From: Candidatus Poribacteria bacterium
GTDB lineage: Bacteria > Poribacteria > WGA-4E > JAJDTR01
DNA: 64,000 bases
Direction: 5' to 3'
Assembly: GCA_028820655.1 (NCBI GenBank)
Contig: JAPPIK010000051.1
Coordinates: forward strand, 92,539 to 156,538
How positions within the stretch are numbered: the first letter of the stretch is position 1; every line of letters starts with the position of its first letter. The translations under genes were made by a program, and so were the position numbers. This document shows positions 17,566-25,893 of this stretch, piece after piece. The notes beneath the pieces were generated by a model that was given only the letters and a program-made list of their open reading frames with translations, searched no databases and was not told the origin of the DNA.

Positions 17566-17875
17566 TCCATGTTCCCGGTCGTCTGGATCTGTCGCAAAGC
17601 CGCCCCCGGCGCCGCGCCCCTGTGTCTCCGTGATAGAACAAACGCACGTTGCTTCCTGAAAGATTTCTACCGCATTGATTATTCATTCGCCAGGTCTCCG
17701 CTGGAGCGGGGAGTCGCGACCTGGAGATCGCTCCCACAGGAGAAGAGGGAATTGTGTGCATGGCATTTCTATTCGCATTGCACTCCGCCGGAGTGCGGGA
17801 ATCGGGGTGTCCGTTTTCTATCAACATGCCGCTCCGCTGGAGCGGGGAGTCGCGACCTGGAGATCGCTCCTACAA
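17566..17875. repeat. Repeat spacer: two family-A hairpins in larger direct repeats
   Basis: 17698-17740 and 17828-17875 are direct repeats, CGCTGGAGCGGGGAGTCGCG onward: an inverted repeat CCGCT/AGCGG followed directly by a family-A hairpin (CGCGACCTGGAGATCGCTCC). Near 17784 is another CACTCCGCCGGAGTG palindrome. No gene. Confidence 0.75.
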
Positions 17876-17895
17876 GTGTTGGTTGGTGGGGGAAA

Positions 17896-17927
17896 GAAAT
17901 CAAGTTTTCAAGAAAAAACTTGATTTC
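17896..17927 (-). terminator. Long perfect hairpin downstream of GH172 copy 2
   Basis: GAAATCAAGTTTT and AAAACTTGATTTC form a perfect 13-bp stem with a 6-nt loop, 20 bp beyond the stop of the minus-strand GH172 gene. On that strand the stem is followed by only TTTCCCC, so it is a weak intrinsic terminator at best. It is unlike the REP families and may instead protect the 3' end of the transcript. Confidence 0.45.
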
Positions 17928-17946
17928 GGCGGTTTCGGCGGATTCG

Positions 17947-19377
17947 CTAGTCCGTACTCTCCAATACGCAACTCATCGCCCAGCACCCGTGCGTGACGTT
18001 CTCAAGATTGCTGAGCTTGACCATCAGTTTGTTGTCGCCTTTCTTCAAACGGGCGGGGACGTTAATTGACGCGAAACCGTGGTCGTGACGGAAGGTACCC
18101 AAGTTCTCGCCGTTTAGCCACACGCTCAGCCAGTCGTCGAAACCGAGCCGAATTTGAATCGACCGCTCATCCTCGGACTCAATCGTTGTGCGGGCATAGG
18201 CGGAACGATCCAATTGACCCTGAGAGCCGGTACGACAGTAGGTTGAGAAGTCAATCCATGTGTGTTCCGATTTCGCGGAATGCACCGAGAATTCCACTTC
18301 ATCGTCTTTGAACTGTCCCAACCAAGGCGCCGCGATCTGCTCCGGAATCTCCGGCTGCAAGAACTCTTCGTGATCGGCGCACCCGAACGCGCCCGCCATC
18401 TCCCACGTTTTGGGCGACGTGACCGGAGGCGCTTGGCTTTCCGGCACCCGATAGTAATACACCACGGTCTCCGTGTCATCTGCGCGAGATCCGCAGCGGA
18501 GCAGCAGCGAGGAGTCGAACGTCACCGAATTCAAGCCGAAGAACCGGTAAATCACCCCGTCTTGGTCGGTTCGATTGGCATAGCGGTGATAGGGACAGCC
18601 GATCCAGCGCGTCATCACCTCGTGGTATCCCCAGCCGAACGCGAAGTCATCCTCCTCGTTGATTCCCCTCATGACATGGGGATCGGTCTCGCCGTCAATC
18701 ATCCACACCTGCCCGCCGGTATGATAAATCATGTCGGTGTGCTCGCGTTGACGGATGCCTTTGACGATGCCCGCAACGAACCCCTTTCCCGATAAATCAG
18801 CCATTAGAAAGGATGAGTGGTGGCTCGCGGGGTATTCGCTTCTGTATACCGCATGCAAACGGTAGGGCGTGATATCGGTCCCCTCTGGGAACTGCTGCCA
18901 GTCCGCCATGATGCGGATACACTGATCCATCAACGGTTCCATCGTGATCCGGCAGGATTTGGCAAACGGAATCGGCAAATATATGTTGAAGCAATCACCG
19001 TGAACCGACCCCATTTTTCTGGGCAAGACCGCGAACCCGGCGTTGTCCACTCGATACGGAGATTGATCGAGCAACACACCGCACAACCGCTTCAGATCCA
19101 TGTTGACTAACGGGCGCGGGTCGTCATCGACGTAGATTTTGATGATGGCATTGGTGTTGGAATTGTCGATATAATCCGGGGTAAATCGCGTGTCCGAGAT
19201 CGGATTGGGGACAATCCAGATGTGGCGGATGCATCCCGGCCCCTCCGCCCGGAATACCTCTATGGTTTCCCCTATCCCCGCTTGCCTATCCACCATTGTG
19301 TGCCGCTGGGCGCGGAATTGCGTCGGCAGTTGGATAAGTGGAAAATTTGGATCCTGAACATTTGTTATGTGGCTCAT
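17947..19377 (-). CDS. GH172 / DUF2961 family protein, copy 2
   Basis: About 476 residues, start ATG at 19377 with GAAAGG at proper spacing. It is collinear with copy 1 at 12962 over its full length (DPNFPLIQLPTQF, GPGCIRHIWI, LKRLCGVLLDQSPYRV, HTGGQVWMIDGE, C-terminal NGENLGTFRHDH), so both are members of GH172. Differences cluster in the middle and the linker before the C-terminal beta-sandwich, which may alter the substrate. No signal peptide. The upstream gene lies on the same strand only after a gap, so it is probably transcribed alone. Confidence 0.85.
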   Translation of the reverse strand: MSHITNVQDPNFPLIQLPTQFRAQRHTMVDRQAGIGETIEVFRAEGPGCIRHIWIVPNPISDTRFTPDYIDNSNTNAIIKIYVDDDPRPLVNMDLKRLCGVLLDQSPYRVDNAGFAVLPRKMGSVHGDCFNIYLPIPFAKSCRITMEPLMDQCIRIMADWQQFPEGTDITPYRLHAVYRSEYPASHHSSFLMADLSGKGFVAGIVKGIRQREHTDMIYHTGGQVWMIDGETDPHVMRGINEEDDFAFGWGYHEVMTRWIGCPYHRYANRTDQDGVIYRFFGLNSVTFDSSLLLRCGSRADDTETVVYYYRVPESQAPPVTSPKTWEMAGAFGCADHEEFLQPEIPEQIAAPWLGQFKDDEVEFSVHSAKSEHTWIDFSTYCRTGSQGQLDRSAYARTTIESEDERSIQIRLGFDDWLSVWLNGENLGTFRHDHGFASINVPARLKKGDNKLMVKLSNLENVTHGCWAMSCVLESTD

Positions 19378-19425
19378 ACTCAAACCTTTCGCTACGTCAG
19401 TTTGTAAAAAATTCGCCTCAATGTA

Positions 19426-20997
19426 TCAATCTTTGAGGAGTTCTTCAATCATCCAGATTAGCGGCTGACCGCCGATGAGGTTGCAGCCTATGAAACTATA
19501 TTGCCAATTCCCCGCCTTATCGATCAGGATGAAAAATGGTATCCCACGAATCTGATAAGCCTTCCTCACTTGCTTCCGCCGGTCAAGCAAGATTGGCCAC
19601 GGCGGCTGGTGTTCCTCCAAGAATCTCTGCACCTGCTCAGGGGTTTCACCATTGTTGATTCCCCAGATAGCGACGTTGTCAACTTTGTTGAACTGATCAT
19701 AGATTGTCTTGATTTGCGGAATTGCGTCGTTGCATGGCCCGCACCATGAAGCGCCAACGTCAAGCAATAGGACCTTTCCTCGCATCGCCGACAGAGTGCA
19801 AACCTCTCCATCCAATGTTTCTAAAGAAAAGTCAGTTGCCTTCTCGTTGAGCGTGTTCTTTATATATTTTTGACGGATTTCTTCGCGGTCAGCGTCTTCT
19901 CGGATTCGGTACTCCGTTTCTGCCTCTTGGAGAAAATCGTCGAAGGTATCGGCATTTCCCCGCTCCATCTGATGATAGACGCGTTCCAATCCCGCTCGAC
20001 TCTCCGCGTGAGGGGTGAGGGCAAAGTGTGCGTCGGCATAGCGGCGCCTCGCTGTGTCCCACTCTCCTAGTCCTTCTGCCGAACGTCCCAACATCCAGAA
20101 GTAATTGACGGCGCTCTCGCCAAACCTTGATGATATTGATTCCAGAAAATCCGGCGCGTTCGCTTCCAGCCCGTCATGCGCTTCTTTCCATCGTTCCTGA
20201 CGGAGAAAGATTTCGCCGCGCAAGCGAGAAATTTCCTTGTATGCTTCCTCTATAGATTTTTTGTAATATTGGACGAACCGCTCCTGTTCCTCTTTTTCCC
20301 CCATCCTGATTTCAGCACATTCCAAATTCTCCAATGCTTTGTCCAGTCGGATGTTGAATTTGAGCCGACATTCTACCGCTTGGGTATAAGCCGGATTGAA
20401 TGCATGCCGTGTATCTTGGCAATGGGAAAGATGTGCTTTCAAGAAGCGGTCAATAAGTTCGTCAAGCTGATCATCACTTGCTAAGGATCTATCATCTTCG
20501 GCTAGCCACAATAGATGTTCATGCGCCAACAAATACCAAGATAATTCGGGTACATCAGAGGCGGTACATTCGTTAATGAGACGCTGGTAATAGTGCCATT
20601 TCTCATGTGCCTCCGGGCTTTGGTGAGCTAACCCGAACAATGCACTCTGATAAACTTTGGTTCCGGGGTGTTGCAGCATCTTGTGAAGCAGTTCCCTTGG
20701 AATATTGTCTGCGCCGCCAGCAAGACTCTTATAGCCCCAATAGGTAGTGCTTAATACTTCCGGGGTTTCTTGTTGCGTCCTAAGCAGAGATTCGATTTCA
20801 GGTCGAATCTTCCCTTTCGCCTCCTCCTCCGGAAACATGTCCGCTATCAGTTTCCATCGAGAACGGTAAGCCTCCAAGTCCGCCGGATTGGATTCCAGCG
20901 CACGCGCACTAATTTCCAATGCCTTATCATATTCACCGATTTGATGGTATTCCTTAATCTGCGCTGCCAAATCCTGTTGTTGCTTGTCTTCGGACAT
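19426..20997 (-). CDS. TPR-like protein with C-terminal TlpA-type thioredoxin domain, copy 1
   Basis: About 523 residues, start at the ATG at 20997 preceded by GGGAGGAGG. The first ~370 residues are helical with TPR-like text (GEYDKALEISARALESNPADLEAY). The last ~130 form a TlpA/ResA-like thioredoxin: ATDFSLETLDGEVCTLS, then VGASWCGPC with the CGPC redox pair, then GIPFFILID containing the cis-proline. TlpA domains are normally periplasmic, yet no signal peptide or membrane anchor is visible, so this looks cytoplasmic or exported by an unknown route. It may reduce disulfides of partners held by the helical part. A paralog follows directly. Confidence 0.82.
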   Translation of the reverse strand: MSEDKQQQDLAAQIKEYHQIGEYDKALEISARALESNPADLEAYRSRWKLIADMFPEEEAKGKIRPEIESLLRTQQETPEVLSTTYWGYKSLAGGADNIPRELLHKMLQHPGTKVYQSALFGLAHQSPEAHEKWHYYQRLINECTASDVPELSWYLLAHEHLLWLAEDDRSLASDDQLDELIDRFLKAHLSHCQDTRHAFNPAYTQAVECRLKFNIRLDKALENLECAEIRMGEKEEQERFVQYYKKSIEEAYKEISRLRGEIFLRQERWKEAHDGLEANAPDFLESISSRFGESAVNYFWMLGRSAEGLGEWDTARRRYADAHFALTPHAESRAGLERVYHQMERGNADTFDDFLQEAETEYRIREDADREEIRQKYIKNTLNEKATDFSLETLDGEVCTLSAMRGKVLLLDVGASWCGPCNDAIPQIKTIYDQFNKVDNVAIWGINNGETPEQVQRFLEEHQPPWPILLDRRKQVRKAYQIRGIPFFILIDKAGNWQYSFIGCNLIGGQPLIWMIEELLKD

Positions 20998-21097
20998 TTT
21001 ACCACCTCCTCCCCGGTGCAACTCGTGTTGCCCCCTTCCGCGTACCTTTCAATTACCCAAGATCCGTAAGTCCTGTATGTGAAACGTGTATTTCAAG

Positions 21098-22687
21098 CTA
21101 TTGATCTTCAAGGAGCGCTTCGATCATCCAAATTAACGGTTGACCTCTAACGAGATGCCAACCTACGAAACTGTACTGCCAATTCCCCTCTTTATCAATC
21201 AGGATAAAAAATGGTATTCCACCAATCTGATAAGCCTTTCTCACTTCCTGCCGGGGGTCAAGCAAAATTGGCCACGGCGGCCGGTGTTCCTCCAAGAATG
21301 TCTCCACCTGTTTAGGAGTTTCACCGTCATTGATTCCCCAGATAGCTACTTCGTCAACCTTGCTGAACCGGTCATAGATTTTCTTGATGTGCGGTATTAC
21401 CTCGATGCATGGAGCGCACCACGACGCGCCAACATCAAGCAATAGAACCTTACCACGAGCCCCCGATAGCGTGAATGCCGCTCCTTCCAACGTCTCCAAA
21501 GAAAAGTCCGCGGCTTTCTTGTTGAACCTGCCCTTGACGATTTTCTCCCGGATTTTGTCCAACTCCGGACCTTCTCGAGTTAGGTATTCGGCTTCGGCGT
21601 TATCGAGAAAAGCGTCAAACGTACCGGTAGAGCCTCGCTGGATTTGATGATAAACGCGTTCCAATCCATCCCGGCTCTCCGCGTGGGGGATAGGCGCGAA
21701 GAATGCATGAGCATAGTAACGCCTAGCTTCTTGCCACTCTCCTATTCCTTCCGCCGATCGTCCCAACATCCAGAAGTAATGCGTAACACTCTCTTTGAAC
21801 ATCGTCTCATGGAGCCGTCGCCATAGTGATTCCGAGAAACCCGGCGGGTTCGCCGCCAGTCCATCGTAAGCTTCTCTCCATCGTTCCTGCCGGAAGTAGA
21901 CTTCGGCGCGTAAGCGCGCGATGTACTTGACCGCTTCCTCTACAGATTGTTTGAAGATTTTGACAAACCACTCCCGTTCCTCTTTTTCCCCCAGTCTGTC
22001 TTCTGCACAATCCAAGATTTCCAATGCTTTATCGAGTCGGAGGTTGAACTTAAGCCGCCATTCTACCACTTCGGTATACGCTCCGCCGAACCACCACTGC
22101 GCATTCTGGCGGTAGTAAAGAAGGTCTTTCAAATATCGGTCGATGAGGTCATCAAGAACGTCATCACTTACCAGAGAGCGATTTCCCTCGGCTAACCGCA
22201 ACATTTCTTCATATGCCAACAAATACCAGGATAATTCTATCGCGTCTGAGACGGTCAACTCGTCGATGACGCGCTGGTAATAGTGCCATTTCTCACGTGA
22301 GTCTTCGCTTCGTGCGGCCAACCCCAACAATGCAATCAGATGGATTTCGGTTCCGGTGTGTTGCAACATCGAATCGAATAAACTACGCGGCACCTCGTCG
22401 TCGCCGCCGGGGAGTTTCCGATAGCCCCAGTAGGCAGTCCATAGCACGTCAGGGTTCTCTGGTTGTGTCCTCAAGAACGAGGGGATTTCGGATTGAATCC
22501 TGTTCCTCGCTTCCTTCTCTGAAAACATGTCGGCGATCAATCTCCATCGGATACCGTAAACTCTCAAGTCCGACGGGTCGGCTTCCAGTGCGCGTTCGCT
22601 AATCTCGAAAGCCTTATCGAAATCGCCTGCCTTGTGGTGGTTTTCTAACTGCGTCGCCAATTCCTGCTGATGAGTGCCGTCAGACAT
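21098..22687 (-). CDS. TPR-like protein with C-terminal TlpA-type thioredoxin domain, copy 2
   Basis: About 529 residues, start ATG at 22687 with AGAGGG upstream. Same architecture as the neighbour at 19426: helical N-terminal part with DFDKAFEISERALEADPSDL, C-terminal ADFSLETLEGAAFTLSGARG, VGASWCAPC and GGIPFFILID. The redox motif is CAPC instead of CGPC, which should shift the redox potential. The two genes are tandem duplicates 100 bp apart in the same orientation and likely in one transcript. The lack of any export signal is shared. Confidence 0.82.
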   Translation of the reverse strand: MSDGTHQQELATQLENHHKAGDFDKAFEISERALEADPSDLRVYGIRWRLIADMFSEKEARNRIQSEIPSFLRTQPENPDVLWTAYWGYRKLPGGDDEVPRSLFDSMLQHTGTEIHLIALLGLAARSEDSREKWHYYQRVIDELTVSDAIELSWYLLAYEEMLRLAEGNRSLVSDDVLDDLIDRYLKDLLYYRQNAQWWFGGAYTEVVEWRLKFNLRLDKALEILDCAEDRLGEKEEREWFVKIFKQSVEEAVKYIARLRAEVYFRQERWREAYDGLAANPPGFSESLWRRLHETMFKESVTHYFWMLGRSAEGIGEWQEARRYYAHAFFAPIPHAESRDGLERVYHQIQRGSTGTFDAFLDNAEAEYLTREGPELDKIREKIVKGRFNKKAADFSLETLEGAAFTLSGARGKVLLLDVGASWCAPCIEVIPHIKKIYDRFSKVDEVAIWGINDGETPKQVETFLEEHRPPWPILLDPRQEVRKAYQIGGIPFFILIDKEGNWQYSFVGWHLVRGQPLIWMIEALLEDQ

Positions 22688-22758
22688 TGGTCCCTCTTCT
22701 CGTGGTTCGGGCTTCATGAAGTTTAAAGGATTATTTCGTTAATATCCTACCGATGCTC

Positions 22759-22784
22759 GGTGCGGTTAGAACCCGCACCTACCG
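22759..22784 (-). repeat. Hairpin, GTAGGTGCGG family
   Basis: Arms GGTGCGGTT and (with one mismatch) ACCCGCACC; minus-strand head CGGTAGGTGCGG. It is upstream of the second TPR-thioredoxin gene. Confidence 0.75.
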
Positions 22785-22844
22785 TGTTTAGGGAAAACTG
22801 GAATTACCGGTTTAAATACTTAATCTTCATCTAGCCCGACCTAA

Positions 22845-23559
22845 TAGACATCTTTCCAAAATATTAGCAGTTGTTACTGAGTATTTTCCGAGCGTTGAGT
22901 AGCCACAGGCGTGCATGAACGATTAATTGATTTGGGCGATTCAGTTAAGGTTTTTCGTCCGCTTGCCTTTCATTTTGCCGGCCGAAGGCAGGTATCTCCG
23001 TGATTCAATCATATGAGGCGTTTCCCCTCTGGATTTCTGTTTCCCGTGACTCGTAATGGAGCTTCCATGATTGGCGGTTACACTGCTTGTTCCCCCTGTT
23101 TGCGTGATTCAACTCTGCCTGCGATGCCGGATGTCGTCGCAGACGATGGCTATTCGCAAAAATCGGCCTGAAATCCAATGATGACACGGGTTTGACGGGT
23201 TAGGAGCGCCATGCGGTATTCTGCGATATACTGCGAATATGCTTCAGCGCGCCGCCTCCCGCTTAGCCAAACTATGGGGGAGTCGACGATGTAAATTCGA
23301 TCTGATTTCATAGAGTTGCGACACCTGGCATCAATTGAAATGCACCCTGCAGAAGGAGCGCTATGCTAGTATACCACATAAGTGTTAAGTAATCAAGTTA
23401 AAATCGAGGCGTGACAAGGCAAGAGTTTTTTCAGTAATAATCTGGGCAAAACCAAAGATTGTTCACTTGAGATACCCCGATGCAAGTTGCCAATCGGTGT
23501 AGATATTCTGATCTCCAACATTACTATAACCACATAGATTCATTTTGGAAAGATGTCTA
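22845..23559. mobile_element. 715-bp element bounded by 18-bp terminal inverted repeats
   Basis: TAGACATCTTTCCAAAAT at 22845-22862 is perfectly inverted at 23542-23559. If the element proper begins at GACATC, it is flanked by TA on both sides, as expected for TA-targeting IS630/Tc1-type insertion. The interior has no open frame resembling a transposase on either strand, so this would be a non-autonomous or decayed element. It fills almost the whole ~890-bp gap between the TPR-thioredoxin pair and a PhyH gene. The interior is free of the GTAGG hairpins that crowd other gaps. Confidence 0.6.
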
Positions 23560-23577
23560 ATGAACCGTTCAATTCAC

Positions 23578-24351
23578 TTACACACATCCCGGAAATTCCC
23601 GACCGCGCAGCAACAGGTGATTATTGGACTTGGTCGCAGCGCCTTCACCCGTATACTTCGTCTTCGAACTCATGTAATGCGTGGCATAACCTCGACGCCG
23701 GGTCTTTGATCGATTGGTGTGACTGCAGTGCAACGTAAGGCTGTGATGAAAACTGCAATCGCCGGCTTTCAGTTCGATCGGCACCTCATTCTCCAGCGGT
23801 CCCGCGAGCGCCTTCTTCTCAATCTCTCGCTCACGTTCAACGTCGAGCAGCCCCCATTTGTGGCTCCCGGGAATAAACCACAGACAACCGTTCTCGACCG
23901 TCGCGTCGTCCAACGCCGCCCAGCAACTCACGAGGCTATACGGCACGTACGGTCTCCACGAGTTGGAATCCTGGTGATAGTTCTTGCGCGACCCGTGCGC
24001 GGACGATTTCATAAACAGTTGATCGCCGAACAGCTTGATATCGGGACCGATGAGGTCTTCCAAGACATCCAGGATCTTCGGATTGGTCGCGTGGGCGTGC
24101 ATGACTGGATCCGTACGAACCAAGCCTCCAAGTTTTCGGACGGATTCGAGAGTCGATTTCGCCTCTACCTCTTTGCGTTGAATTGCCGGTTCAACTTGGC
24201 GGCCGAACCCCGGCTCCGGGACGACCTCACCCACGGCAATCTGATCGGCTCGCTTCCCGACAGCGTGTACTTCCTCGTCGGTCATTAGCTCCCGAACGAT
24301 GATATAACCGTTCTCGTCAAAATGCTGCTTCTGTTCATCTGTCAACGCCAT
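23578..24351 (-). CDS. Phytanoyl-CoA dioxygenase (PhyH) family protein, copy 3
   Basis: About 257 residues from the ATG at 24351 with AAGGAGG at good spacing; the open frame extends into an upstream hairpin but that part is spurious. It has the canonical iron site: NYHQDSNSW (His-x-Asp) and the distal histidine in SFHHSLTLHCSHTN, followed by an arginine-rich stretch (KTRRRGYATHY) that would bind 2-oxoglutarate. ALDDATVENGCLWFIPGSHKWG is the typical PhyH core. It differs clearly from the 6708/10118 pair. The hydroxylated substrate is unknown. A family-A hairpin sits just upstream. Confidence 0.9.
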   Translation of the reverse strand: MALTDEQKQHFDENGYIIVRELMTDEEVHAVGKRADQIAVGEVVPEPGFGRQVEPAIQRKEVEAKSTLESVRKLGGLVRTDPVMHAHATNPKILDVLEDLIGPDIKLFGDQLFMKSSAHGSRKNYHQDSNSWRPYVPYSLVSCWAALDDATVENGCLWFIPGSHKWGLLDVEREREIEKKALAGPLENEVPIELKAGDCSFHHSLTLHCSHTNRSKTRRRGYATHYMSSKTKYTGEGAATKSNNHLLLRGREFPGCV

Positions 24352-24377
24352 AATCAATGCCTCCTTTTTTCTGTTTT

Positions 24378-24402
24378 GTAGGAGCGATCTCCAGGTCGCG
24401 AC
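24378..24402 (+). repeat. REP hairpin, family A
   Basis: GTAGGAGCGATCTCCAGG then TCGCGAC, 27 bp upstream of the PhyH start codon. Confidence 0.85.
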
Positions 24403-24530
24403 CTCTTGCGGCGCGGTCATGGCCCACGACCCCAGCCCTAGAAGGGCGAAAAATATATAGTCACGCCGAATCCTTCACACGCCAAAACCCCAGAAAGATC
24501 AAACGAGCGGATTGCAAAGCCGATAGGTTT

Positions 24531-25017
24531 CGTGCCCTTCTTCTGTAGGAGATCAAGTGAGTGAATAGCGAATGCGATAGGGATCTTCTCCAGGTCGCGA
24601 CCCCTTTGACAGGTCGACGACGAACAGAAAATCGCAACCATCAGATTGCTCCAGCGAAAGAACGAACAAATTGTAGGCTGGGCATTGCCCACCAGCCTTT
24701 GAAAGCCAAGCGCTATTTGTAAATGCGACAGATTTTTTGCCTTTCTTCTGTAGGAGTTCAAGTGAGTGAATAGCGAATGCGATAGGGATCTTCTCCAGGT
24801 CGCGATTCCTTTGACAGGTCGACGACGAACAGAAAATCGCAACCATCAGATTGCTCCAGCGAAAGAACAAACAAATTGTAGCCTGGGCATTGCCCACCAG
24901 CCTTTGAAAGCCAAGTGCTAATTGCAAATGCGAAAGATTTTTTGCCTTTCTTCTGTAGGAGATCAAGTGAGTGAATAGCGAATGCGATAGGGATCTTCTC
25001 CAGGTCGCGATTCCTAT
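24531..25017 (+). repeat. Tandem repeat, 205-bp unit, about 2.4 copies
   Basis: The landmark TTCTGTAGGAG(A/T)TCAAGTG recurs at 24541, 24746 and 24951, exactly 205 bp apart. Each unit contains a composite family-A element (GTAGGAG head, ~35-nt module, CTCCAGGTCGCGA arm) followed by a family-C hairpin (GTAGGCTGGGCATTGCCCACC). Units differ by scattered point changes. Open frames across it simply repeat and are not genes. Confidence 0.88.
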
Positions 25018-25041
25018 TGCCCAGAGATCGTCGTGGCCTCC

Positions 25042-25479
25042 TCACTCCATCTTGAATTTAGACCGCCAATACGTATAATCCTTCGCGGTCTTCACCAGTC
25101 CGCTCCTCACAGGGTTCTCGTAACAGTATCGAATAATCGCATTTAATGATTCGTCACGCCGAATGCCATGATCATGATAAGCCGCTTGCCAGAGCGAACC
25201 GCTACGCTCCAAGTGGGTGTTGATCCGTCTCGCCGTGAAACTCTTGAAGGTTTGAATGAGCCTCGAAAGAGGTTGATCTTCCCCTAGTTGAATGACGGCG
25301 TGGATATGATCTGGCATCACGACGAGACAAACCCACCTGCACCATTTATTGGTTTCGAGCCAATCAAAAGCGTCAAATATAACGGCGGCGACTTTCTCGT
25401 TTGCAAGAAGGGGTTTTCTTTCAATTGTGGTAAGGGTAAGGGAGTAGTAGGCACCCGGTATGGAGCGTCTACCTTTCCG
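25042..25479 (-). pseudogene. Decayed RAYT transposase
   Basis: The minus-strand frame reads RKGRRSIPGAYYSLTLTTI through VIFDAFDWLETNKW, VVMPDHIH, GSLWQAAYHDHGIRRDESL and YCYENPVRSGL, collinear with the intact RAYT at 8017. Its start is gone: directly before RKGRR is a TAA (25482-25480) where the intact copy has a leucine, and further upstream the frame has another stop and no ATG. Catalytic residues (HIH, YCY) are still present, and an internal GTG at 25320 could give only a partial protein lacking the first strands. It is flanked by tandem arrays of hairpins on both sides. Confidence 0.85.
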
Positions 25480-25567
25480 TTAGCTTCGGTATCATGGATT
25501 TGGGCTGTCTTGCATAGTTTTTTATATATGGAGCGATGTTCGATCAGAACGAAAGAATCGCGAAAAT

Positions 25568-25893
25568 CGAAGAATCGCGACCTGGAGATCGCTCCTACAG
25601 AAATGTCTCTCGTATTTTAGCGGTGATTTCCAGTTCGAGATTCTTTTGCTAGAACCCCGAAAAACGAAGAATCGCGACCGGGAGGTCGCTCCTACACGAG
25701 AAACCTTTCGCGTTTTGGCGGTGATTTCCAGTTCGAGATTCTTTTGCCTGAACAACGAAAAACGAAGAATCGCGACCGGGAGGTCGCTCCTACACGAGAA
25801 ACCTTTCGCGTTTTGGCGGTGATTTCCAGTTCGAGATTCTTTTGCCTGAACAACGAAAAACGAAGAATCGCGACCTAGAGATCGCTCCTACAT
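25568..25893 (-). repeat. Tandem repeat, 98-bp unit with family-A hairpins (3 units plus part)
   Basis: CGAAGAATCGCGACC recurs at 25568, 25665, 25763 and 25861 (97-98 bp apart). Each unit carries one reverse-oriented family-A hairpin followed by TTTTGGCGGTGATTTCCAG text. The second and third units are nearly identical. The last hairpin overlaps the stop codon of the next gene: the TAG at 25890-25888 is the TAG of its GTAGG head. Confidence 0.9.

Noticed and set aside
23005..23187. Small minus-strand frame within the 715-bp element as a transposase
   Set aside because: 60 codons without any transposase motif; not supportable.
24438..25045. Overlapping small open frames on the minus strand with repeated protein text
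   Set aside because: They are the 205-bp tandem repeat read as protein; the same text repeats in several frames.
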